Shown piece after piece: positions 55,919 to 64,000 of a stretch of DNA of 64,000 nt. Source of the DNA: Salminus brasiliensis (Eukaryota > Chordata > Actinopteri > Characiformes > Bryconidae). The stretch covers positions 31,976,680-32,040,679 of the forward strand of contig NC_132896.1 of assembly GCF_030463535.1 (NCBI RefSeq), read 5' to 3'. Position 1 is the first letter of the stretch, and the number at the start of each line of letters is the position of its first letter. Below the pieces are notes generated by a model, which made no database searches, had not been told where the DNA came from, and worked only from the letters and a program-made list of their open reading frames with translations. A program made the position numbers and the translations under genes.

Positions 55919-56796
55919 AAAGCATGAGTAGTAGTAGCTTTTGTTATATAACTCATTCATGTGTCAGTGATGTACACATTTCCAGCCTTTTTAATGTGTT
56001 TACCTTTCCCAATATAACAAGCAGCAGGTTCCTAATATACAGTGATCAAGCAGAAAACTAACATGAGCCTTTCTGACCTGGCTTTTCTGACCACAACAAT
56101 GTCCTTTAGAGAGGAAGATCTGTTTAAATCTATGTGTTTAATTTTTTTAATCCTTCCGTTAAGAGGATTTGGGCCCAAAGTAACCACCCGCCATATCACG
56201 CACTTCAAACAAGCCCATGAGAGATAAAGAGGAACGCGGTAATCCCACAGTAGGCTTTAGTTTCACCCCAAAGAGATGTCTTCTTTTGCCTCTCCTGCTC
56301 TTGACACGGTGCTTCCAGTACTAATGCCCCAGTATGAACTCTATGTTAAATGTATGTTGAGCTGTATTCGGGACAAGACCCTGATGTACACAAAACCAGA
56401 TGTTTTGATCGAGAAAGGAAAGAGTGGACATGTGTGCCAGTAAGTCGCAGCTTTAAATCTCCTCACTGGACACAACGAGGGCTTTAAAGTGATATCTTCC
56501 TCTACAAGCACACACATACACCGAGTGACCGACTGCCCAGTGGGGGGTGGATATTTAAGAGGCCATTGTGTTAGCAGGGAGGCATGAAGGGAGGGGTGTG
56601 TATGTGTGTGTGTGTGTGTGTGTGGGGGGGGGGGGGGGTTGTAGAGGAGAGAGAGGGGGAGTGGACGAGAAATGAGAGGCACACATCTGTTGAGAGAGCG
56701 ATTGAGAGAGAAGGACTGTAAGGCAGAAACGAAAAGAGACAGAAGTCCCAGGTCAAGGTAAGCTCACTTCTCCTTTATCTGGGGGATATGCATTCA
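55919..56796. other. Region upstream of mmp25, with (GT)n(G)n at 56599-56638
   Basis: A GT run passes into a G run (56624-56638). A possible non-coding first exon of mmp25 ends near 56757 at CAAG|GTAAGC, a good donor, but nothing confirms it. The proline-rich minus frame here comes from the GT/G run. Confidence 0.4.
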
Positions 56797-57670
56797 GGTT
56801 CCTCACTCTGAGAACTCCAGAACTTCCACTCTAGCTTTGCTGTGTTTACCGAATCGTTCCCCAGTAGCTGCTGAAGGCTCAAGATCAATGACAGGTCAAT
56901 ATTAATATCAATATCAGTAGTGATGATATAAGCAGAGGTGTACAGTACTTGAGTAACCAACACTCCTTCAGTGAGTTCAAGTTCACGCTTACAGTAGAGA
57001 GGTTTCTGAATGGTGCTTGGCTTGGATGCATGGTTCTAGGAACAACTCTTGATTGGTTTGCATTATGTGGAGGTTCCTTGGACTTTCTTTGGTGGTTCTG
57101 CACACTTTTATCCACATCTTGTGTAGAACTATGGTTCTTCAGTATTATCCAGCTGTAGTCAAGATCTTACTCCACAAACTGTAACCATGTAGGTTCCTCA
57201 CTCTGAGATACCTCTACAGACCTTCCACACTAGCTTGGCTGCAATTACTGAATGAAGTGTAGAGTAGCCAGATACTCAAGTACTGTAAAAGTGATTCAGT
57301 TACTTGAATGATTCAGTGATTCAAAAACAATGGTTCCTGAATGGTTCTTGGCTTGGATGTATGATTCTAGGGAAAGCTTGTAGTTGTTGTAGAACATCAA
57401 CATTATTTTGGACTTTCTTTGGAGGTTCTGCACACTCACATATCTTGTTTAATACTATGGTTCTTCAACTTTGAGGTGTGTAGAGTAGCCCAAAACTCAA
57501 GCAGCGTAGACACTGACTACATTACGTGGATGTTGTTTGGGCTTTCTTTGATGGTTCTGCACACTCACACACCTCATTTACAACAATGGCTCTTTAAGAA
57601 CCATCCACTGAGGGTTTTTCTAAGGGTCTAAGGGTTCTACCATGGCATCACTCCAAACAACCCTTTTTGA
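56797..57670. repeat. Diverged duplication of a roughly 390-bp unit
   Basis: Words such as TTCCTCACTCTGAGA (56800, 57193), TGGTGCTTGGCTTGGATGCA and TGGTTCTTGGCTTGGATGTA (57012, 57340), GGACTTTCTTTGG (57079, 57411) and GGTTCTGCACAC (57094, 57424, 57554) recur in order. Two units and a third partial one are present. Confidence 0.75.
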
Positions 57671-59318
57671 AGGTAGCGAAAGTTCCATAAAGTACTAAAG
57701 TGCTGATTTTCGTTAGAGCTGTAGTAGAACGTCTTTGTAACATCTATCAGCACAGGAGCCAAAGTGCGTTAAGCCCCGCTCTTCTCTTTTTTGGATGCAG
57801 TGATAAAATTAAATTAAATTCAGTGCAACTTTCTGAATCTCTAAGATCATACTCTGTTTCTCTTGTGTCCTTCTAACACTCGTCCTCTCCCGCCGCCCCC
57901 CCCTGAGATTACACGCTTTTCCCTTTAATTCCATTATTCGATAACTCTGCTGCGGACCCCCGTCTTCCCTCCTCCTTTTTCATCATCCCCGTCTTTCATC
58001 CCTCCCTCTCTGCCTTAATGAAATGGCACCTACTAATTGAATTAAATTCTTACATCCTACAGGCCTCAGTGATGCCCCCCACCCACACCCCACACCCCCA
58101 CCCACACTACACTTTCTCTCCTGAATTAAATGCCCCCTTCATCTCCTCTCCTCCCCTTTTCAATTATGCAAATCCCCCTGTTTCTCCTTAATACTGTCCG
58201 GCTGCCGCACTCCCATTCATCTTTACAGGCAAACTTACCGGCACCATTAAAGCTGCTCATCAAAGAGGCCTTTTTTATTTGATAGGTTGATTGCTGACGT
58301 GCAAGTGTGTGAGTGTGTTTTAAGAACAAAAGCTCTCGAGTGAAGAATGTCTTTCAATGCTACACACTGCAGGCCAAAACGTATGTGGGGGCAAACCCGT
58401 GATTTTTCAAGTTTCTAAGGCTGATTTTCAGCCAGTTGCCCAATATGCTGACATCTAGTTTAACACTTTAACAGCCGGTGGTTCACCGGTGGGCCGCAAG
58501 TGTTATTACAAACTTCCATTACCGGAGAATGGCCCCGCCAGTTTGTACAGAAGTCCCTGTAGTTACTGAGTAATACACCTTAGTGTGTGATAAGTCTTAG
58601 AGTGTTAAAGGGGAAGTTACCTCAATTTCCAAAAATTTTCTCATAATTCAGTGGTTGAGAGCTAAACAGTCAGTCGATGCGACATCAGATACGAAATTAC
58701 GAGAAATACGAACACGAAGGCGAACATTTTTTAAAGTGGGCGTGGCCAAATAAGGTGGACAGGCAAGTCTGAGATCATTAAGAGGCTGCTGGACAGTTAT
58801 TTCAGGGGGTTTTCAACCTGCTCTGGTTACCGCGTTGAATTTCACCACTAGCCTGTCGCCCGTCCTCCTGTCCTCCCGTCCTCCACTCACAGCGTTCCCT
58901 GAACTTGACACTTGGACAATTCTCCAGCTCTATCTGTACCACAGAGGATGAGCCTTATAGTATCAACAGTTAACTTGGACTGAGTACAGGGCTCACAGGT
59001 ACCTTAGCGCACCTCCACTTAGTCTGTCCCGGTGTTTTGGAGTTAGCGGTAACTCGTATGTTGTGGAACTACTTTGCGGCGGAAGGATTTGGCAGTATTA
59101 AAGCGTATGAGTATGAAATTCAGGGCTTTGTTAATTATCTTAATTATGTCTGTTAAAACTGTTTGTATAAAAGCAACAGAACACTCAAGGTCTCAAGATC
59201 ACACACTGCTTCTTGTGTTTTGATAAAAACATTCACATGTTCACTGTCTCTGCGATCCGTAGGTTCTCCAGCTGTGCTGCCGCTAATCCAGTGAAGATGA
59301 AAATCGCTGGCTCATCAA
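57671..59318. other. Region upstream of the mmp25 coding start, no feature recognised
   Basis: Pyrimidine-rich from 57880 to 58170. A possible acceptor GATCCGTAG lies at 59263, after which exon sequence with the mmp25 start would begin. An out-of-frame ATG at 59296 would form a short upstream ORF. Confidence 0.4.
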
Positions 59319-59319
59319 T

Positions 59320-59535
59320 ATGGTGGCCCTCATCAGTAGGCCATTCCTGATTCTTGGCGTTGCGGAAGCTCTCAGGATGAAGGTGACGTTGTGGAGCGTG
59401 GTGTTGGTGGTATCCAGTCTGTGTGGACAGGAGGGGGCAAGGTCCGCACCCCTAGACTCAGCACCCACCCGCTCAGTGGTCTCTACAGCCCCTCCTTCTG
59501 CCACTCCCACGGAAGACGAGAGTGTCCGACTGGTG
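59320..59535 (+). CDS. mmp25: mmp25 exon with start and signal peptide
   Basis: 216 bp, 72 codons from the first Met. A start at 59377 gives a typical signal peptide (basic Lys, hydrophobic VTLWSVVLVVSSLCG); the first Met at 59320 also leads into a hydrophobic stretch. Then a Ser/Pro/Thr-rich stretch to ESVRLV. Donor GTAAGA. Confidence 0.85.
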
Positions 59536-60415
59536 GTAAGACACACTGCTCTCTTTGTTGTAGCACTGAATCTCTCGAATAGAAGCTCCTAAATTATTCT
59601 CTGTGCTCTAAAAACACACTTTGCTATACACTAAATGGACAAAAGTATTGGGACACATGCTCATTCATTGTTCCCTCTGGAATCAAGGGTAATAAAAAGA
59701 GTTTATCTTGCTTTTGTTGGAGTAACTGTCTCTACTATCTAGAGAAGAAGGCTTTCTACTAGATTTTGGAGAAGAATTGCTGTGAGGATTTGATTGCATT
59801 TATCCCCAACTCCCCAACCCATCCCAAAAGTAGTAAATGGAGCACCACCGTCCATCATTCCAGAGAACACAGTTCTTCCACTGCTCCACAGCTCAATGCT
59901 GGGGGCTTTATACCCCTCTATAAGCCTACGTCTGGCATTATTAGGCAGCATGGTGCCAATAGGTTTGTGCGTATCTGCTCCAGACAGTCCTATTCTATTG
60001 ACAGCTCTGCTCTACAGTAGTAGAGGTGTGTGTGTGCATTTGCACATTTCTGTCAGTAATTGGTGCATCTTAAAGTATAGCTGAATGCATTCATAAGAAG
60101 AAGTGTCCACAAACCTTTGGGCATGTAGTGTAGGTTGTTCTCTGAAGGGGTAAATGTAAAGATTGTAGGCTGGAATTAGTCACCTTTAGTGGAAACCACT
60201 GGTGTGATGCAGAGCCACCGTCAGTGATGCAACATCTCACAAGCTTCTGGTTTCCCTTTGACAGGACTGGCTCACAAAGTATGGCTACCTGCCCCCACCA
60301 GATCCCTCCACTGGTCAGCTCCAGGCCTGGTCAGCTGTGACACAAGCTGTGAAGGCCATGCAGAATTTTGCGGGGTTGAACGATTCAGGAGCCTTAGGTA
60401 AGAGAGCAGGTCAGG

Positions 60416-60459
<44 letters not shown>

Positions 60460-63400
60460 GCTCTCTCTCTTTTGCTCTGTCTTACTTTATTTTTTTTTCT
60501 GACCCTGTTTACACCTGGTCACTTCATGAATCTTGAGTATCAGGATCTATCTCTAAGGCCGAACCACATAAAAATGCTCTCATCACTCCAATACTAATCC
60601 CATCTCGCAAACCACTTTAGAAGGAGGTCTGAGACGCATTTGAGCCACATGTTATAACAGTGTAAACCCAACCAAACCCTTCCCAGTACAACCAAAACCC
60701 TCCCAATACAACCAAAACCCTCCCAGTACAACCAACCCCCTCCCATTACAACCAAAACCCTCCCAGTACATCCAAAACCCTCCCAGTACAACCAACCCCC
60801 TCCCAGTACAACCAAAACCCTCCCAGTACAACCAACTCCCTCCCAGTACAACCAAAACCCTCCCAGTACAACCAAAACCCTCCCAGTACAACCAACCCCC
60901 TCCCAGTACAACCAAAACCCTCCCAGTACAACCAAAACCCTCCCAGTACAACCAACCCCCTCCTAGTACAACCAAAACCCTCCCAGTACAACCAACCCCC
61001 TCCCAGTACAACCAAAACCCTCCCAGTACATCCAAAACCCTCCCGGTACAACCAACCCCCTCCCAGTACAACCAAACCCCTCCCAGTACAACCAAAACCC
61101 TCCCAGTACAACCAAACCCCTCCTAGTACAACCAAAACCCTCCCACTACAACCAACCCCCTCCCAGTACAACCTAAACCCTCCCAGTACAACCCAAACAC
61201 CAGTGCATCAAGCTTATTTCCATATTCCATCCAACACAGCGATTAGATTTCAGTCTGACGAACAGGAGATGCTTTTGACCACCAAATAAGACCCCGTTTA
61301 TACCGGGACACCTTATGTGACTGGTATCTGGATTGGATTCGGATCAGATTTTAGCCACATGCGTTTACACTGGGTAGTCAAACGTGTCTTCGGGTTAGTC
61401 AGACTGAAATCTGATTGCTAAGTGGAATGGAATATGCAAATTTGCTCTTTGTGCTGCAACTTTTACTGGTGTTTGGGTTGAGCTGGGAGGGATTTGGATT
61501 GTACTGGGAGGGGTTTGGGTTGTACTGGGAGGGGTTTTGTTGTACTGAGAGGGGTTTAGGTTGTACTGGGAGGGGTTTAGGTTGCACTAGGAGTGTTGGG
61601 TTGTACTAGGAGGGGTTTAGGTTGCACTGGGAGGGGTTTGGGTTGTACTACGAGGGGTTTGGGTTGTACTGGGAGGGGTTTAGGTTGTACTGGGAGGGGT
61701 TTTGTTGTACTGGGAGGGGGTTGGGTTGTACTGGGAGGGGTTTAGATTGCACTAGGAGGGGTTTGGGTTTGAGTGATGGGATCTGTATCTGGTTTAAATG
61801 CATTCTGGGTGTGTTTACACTGGCGGTTTTATGTGGCTTGGCCTTATCCTTGTCCACAGGAAAATCCAGGTGTAAACATCCCCAAAGCGCATTGTGATCG
61901 GATTACTATCGGATCACTCAAACCACATGTGGAGGTGGACAGAGACGGATCTTTCCCACATTTAATACAAGTGTAAACACGTTCATTTCAATAATAATTA
62001 CTGTGGATCTTGGCTTCTATGTCCCTCGCTGCCCTTGCAGATTAAGTAGTCCATCCCATTTTCTAATAGAACCATAATGGGAATGTGAGAACCACCTTAT
62101 TCCACCACTTTGTAGAAGAACCACCATGTTTCCTCCCGGAGCTAAACGGTTCGGATGAGAATCTGTTGTTTACAGGAAGTAAAAGGAAAGGAGGTAAGCG
62201 TTGGTGTGTTTTTTATGCGGGGAAGTAAAATCAGAGCCCATCTGGTCACACTGGAGATGCATTTTAATGCCAGGTGTAAACAGAATTTGGTCAAAACGGA
62301 TCCAGATATTATCCAGATACAGACCGAATATTAATGGAAGATGTAAACAGGCCCTAAATGTATGTGTGGCTAAAATCCTATCAGGAGACAGTCCAGATAC
62401 TAGTCACATGAGGTGACCTGGCATAAATGAGGTCTCTGTCTCTCTCTCTCACCCACTCTCTTTCTCTCTCTCACTTTGTCTCTCTGTCACTCTCCCTCCT
62501 TTTTTGTCTCTCTCTCTCTCTCTCTCTCTCTTTTAGATGAGGAGACCCTGAGGCTGATGCAGACTCCGCGCTGTTCGCTTCCAGACGATGCAGGTGGTCA
62601 GACTGGTCCTCCCTCAGCGCCACACTCCGAGCCTCGAGGCCAAAGGATGAAGAGAGCCGTGTCGACCTGGAGCCGGAGAAACATCAACTGGAGGTTCGAG
62701 TGGTTCTGCTCCACCGTCCTCTTTCAAATCCATCCTTCAAACCCTTACAGCTGCAGCAACTGCTTCATCGGCCTGTTCATCCTCTAATCTTCTCACTAAT
62801 CTTCTCACACACAGTGTCGGAGCAGTGTGGAGACGTGGTGTTTAGGGTTAATCTGCAGACAGTGTCAGTTCTGCTGTAGCAGAATCCACTACAGGCTAAA
62901 TCAGGATACTGAAGCATGTATAAGGCTGATATCCAGGAAACATCTCACCCATTCATAGTCTCTCTCTCTCTCTCTCTCACTCAGGTTGCGCTCTTACCCC
63001 ACCTCCTCCATGCTGCCCCGTGAGACGATTCGCTCGTTGGTGTTCTACGCACTCAGGGTGTGGGCGGAGCCAACACCTCTTGAGTTTCATGAGGTTAGAC
63101 ATTAGTTTAGAATGTAGCATGTTGTGGCTCAGGCCGCCTCGGCGATCTAATGCACTACCTCTATGGCATGGAGGTCATGAGGTCGAATCCCGAGCCATGC
63201 CACTTTGCCATCAGCAGCCGGTGTCTGAGAGAGCACAATAGGCCGTGGGTCTCTGGGTGGGTAGATGGTGCTCTCTCCCCTTATTACTCTAAAAGAGATG
63301 CAATGGCATAGATGTCAGTTAGCCAATGCAGTGAAGCTGGGGTCCTGGGGGTTCCTCCGAGCGTGTCGGCGGCCCAGCGATGCCATATTGGTGGCAGTAT

Positions 63401-63946
63401 TAAAAAATTATAAATTAAATAAAATTATATTTGTAAAATTTAAATAAATAATAAAGGTGCTTCAGTTGGTTCTTGGTAGAAGAACCACTGTTGGGTCCAT
63501 GAAGAACCGTGTTATGGAACCAACAGTGATTCTTCTACTAAGAACCAACTGAAGCATCATCAGTCAAAGAACCATTTAAAGCATCTTCATTTTTCTTCTG
63601 ATTTGACTCATTAGAAAGTTACCTCAACCCCACCCTCGACTCCCTTGAGTATCATGTGGGTGGTGTCATCATTAAGGGCAGGTCCAGACATTCAACCAGA
63701 TTTGGGTTTTAGACCATTCAGTCCAAAACTACTGGTCTGACATCGTACTCTGCTCTGAAACCTAATAGGTTGGAGGCCCAGAGGGTGCAGATCTCCAAAT
63801 TGATTTCTTACATGGTTCCCATGGTGATGGATATCCCTTTGATGGGGTGGGTGGAGCTGTTGGCCACGCCTTTTTCCCCTCTGACCCTGACAGGGCTGGC
63901 GGAGTTCACCTGGACGCAGAGGAGGAGTGGGCATTCAGACAGCCAG
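59320..63946 (+). CDS. mmp25: mmp25-like membrane-type matrix metalloproteinase, 5' half (5 exons), continues beyond window
   Basis: Secreted zinc endopeptidase, in mammals GPI-anchored at the cell surface. Coding parts seen: 59320-59535, 60265-60397, 62537-62693, 62985-63093, 63769-63946; phases close to 264 codons. In order: signal peptide, most likely from the second Met (59377, MKVTLWSVVLVVSSLCG); propeptide (DWLTKYGYLPPPDPSTGQLQ, then AMQNFAGL); cysteine switch PRCSLPD with Cys129; furin site R153-M-K-R156; catalytic domain from about 157, with HGDGYPFDG (223-231) and GHAFFP (237-242). PRCSLPD and the furin site together mark the MMP17/MMP25 pair. YGYLPPP and the FAGL word favour MMP25; MMP17 is the alternative. 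The HExxH exon, hemopexin repeats and GPI signal are outside. It runs head to head with simc1. Confidence 0.88.
59628..60135 (+). repeat. MITE family A, copy 13, full length, in mmp25 intron 1
   Basis: Left end CACTAAATGGACAAAAGTAT, right end TCCACAAACCTTTGGGCATG and GTAGTGTA, TA on both sides, all internal blocks in order. Confidence 0.88.
60265..60397 (+). CDS. mmp25: mmp25 propeptide exon
   Basis: 133 bp encoding DWLTKYGYLPPPDPSTGQLQ, then AVTQAVKAMQNFAGLNDSGA. This is the peptidoglycan-binding-like prodomain. Acceptor TTTGACAG, donor GTAAGA followed by a CT microsatellite (60419-60457). Confidence 0.95.
60663..61196. repeat. 21-bp minisatellite (CCCAGTACAACCAAAACCCT), left arm
   Basis: About 25 units of 20-21 bp on the plus strand. 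Produces the artificial repeat frames at 60594-61171. Closely related to the array at 6429-6803. Confidence 0.97.
61470..61770. repeat. 21-bp minisatellite, right arm, inverted
   Basis: About 14 units of the complement, TTGGGTTGTACTGGGAGGGG and variants. Units here are more varied than in the left arm. Confidence 0.97.
62420..62536. repeat. (CT)n tract leading into an mmp25 acceptor
   Basis: Interrupted CT runs (62433-62452, 62460-62476, 62506-62530) directly precede TTTTAG and so serve as the polypyrimidine tract. Confidence 0.85.
62537..62693 (+). CDS. mmp25: mmp25 cysteine switch and furin site exon
   Basis: 157 bp encoding EETLRLMQTPRCSLPDDAGG and, after a Pro/Gly-rich linker, RGQRMKRAVSTWSRRNINW. 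The acceptor tract is a CT microsatellite ending TTTTAG. The donor is GTTCGA, weak but phase-correct. Confidence 0.93.
62985..63093 (+). CDS. mmp25: mmp25 catalytic domain exon 1
   Basis: 109 bp encoding LRSYPTSSMLPRETIRSLVF and YALRVWAEPTPLEFHE. Acceptor CTCACTCAG after a CT run, donor GTTAGA. Confidence 0.93.
63140..63430 (+). repeat. tRNA-derived SINE, copy 4, in mmp25 intron 4
   Basis: Head GCCTCGGCGATCTAATGCAC with box B-like GAGGTCGAATCCCGAG, core CCATCAGCAGCCGGTGTCTG, then a body to GTTCCTCCGAGCGTGTCGGC and an AT-rich tail. The head is better preserved than in the other copies. Confidence 0.8.
63456..63557. repeat. Hairpin repeat in mmp25 intron 4
   Basis: GGTGCTTCAGTTGGTTCTTG, GTAGAAGAACCACTGTTGG and their inverses ACCAACAGTGATTCTTCTAC, AAGAACCAACTGAAGCATC flank a loop of about 20 bases. 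Only a few mismatches. Angel-like MITE structure. Confidence 0.85.
63769..63946 (+). CDS. mmp25: mmp25 catalytic domain exon 2 (structural zinc and calcium sites)
   Basis: 178 bp encoding VGGPEGADLQIDFLHGSHGD, then GYPFDGVGGAVGHAFFPSDP and DRAGGVHLDAEEEWAFRQP. His223, Asp225, His238 and His252 match the structural zinc ligands. The usual GD before the last His is GG here. Acceptor CCTAATAG, donor GTGAGA. Confidence 0.93.
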
Positions 63947-64000
63947 GTGAGACGCCTTTAAACCTGAGGCTTAATCAGTTTAATTAGTACTGAATAATAA

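Larger units (their letters stand above)
60505..62355. mobile_element. Fold-back element (family M) with two inverted minisatellite arms, in mmp25 intron 2
   Basis: Outer ends are inverted: CCTGTTTACACCTGG at the left (60507) and GATGTAAACAGGCCCT at the right (62340). The left arm runs CTAAGGCCGAACCACATAAA, TCTGAGACGCATTTGAGCCA, array 60663-61196, then ACACAGCGATTAGATTTCAG. From about 61310 the same landmarks return in reverse complement and reverse order, with array 61470-61770 and GGTTTTATGTGGCTTGGCCT. A further GTGTAAAC-bounded segment (61868-62355) follows. No transposase. Confidence 0.75.

Noticed and set aside
60594-61171. Three overlapping minus-strand frames of 113-147 codons
   Set aside because: Same minisatellite artefact, inside a transposon in an mmp25 intron.

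Overview
The window is nuclear DNA of a ray-finned (teleost) fish. Evidence: spliced genes with GT-AG introns that match vertebrate proteins, a vertebrate-type tRNA-Ala, and a dense load of teleost-style repeats (Tc1/mariner-like MITEs, an L2/Rex-type LINE, a tRNA-derived SINE, a hAT relic, many microsatellites). The repeat flavour suggests an otophysan such as a characin or catfish relative; that is inference.

Region 1 (1-26.3 kb): no exon of a conserved gene was recognised. It holds transposon relics, tandem arrays grown from transposon sequence, simple repeats and unassigned unique DNA.

Region 2 (26.4-50.4 kb, minus strand): two complete genes read in the same direction. simc1 (10 coding exons, 852 aa by my splicing) lies upstream. 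cnot6 (12 exons, 558 aa, or 569 aa from an upstream in-frame start) lies downstream, with a probable 3' UTR of 1.2-3.2 kb. All exon phases close without a stop. SIMC1 is a SUMO-binding partner of SLF2 in SMC5/6 regulation; CNOT6 is the Ccr4-type deadenylase of the CCR4-NOT complex. They share no pathway that I know of; human SIMC1 and CNOT6 both map to 5q35, so the pairing looks like conserved synteny.

Region 3 (50.4-56.3 kb): the simc1 promoter side, an intact tRNA-Ala(TGC) gene, a decayed second copy 850 bp further on, MITEs, and a clean 68-bp tandem satellite.

Region 4 (56.7-64 kb, plus strand): the 5' half of a GPI-type membrane matrix metalloproteinase (mmp25, MMP17 as alternative): signal peptide, propeptide with cysteine switch, furin site and the start of the catalytic domain. 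The zinc-binding HExxH exon lies beyond the window.

Most unusual structures: a perfect 144-bp zero-loop palindrome in cnot6 intron 1; a MITE that fills most of cnot6 intron 11 and reaches the splice donor; and a large fold-back element in mmp25 intron 2 whose two arms carry the same minisatellite in opposite orientation.
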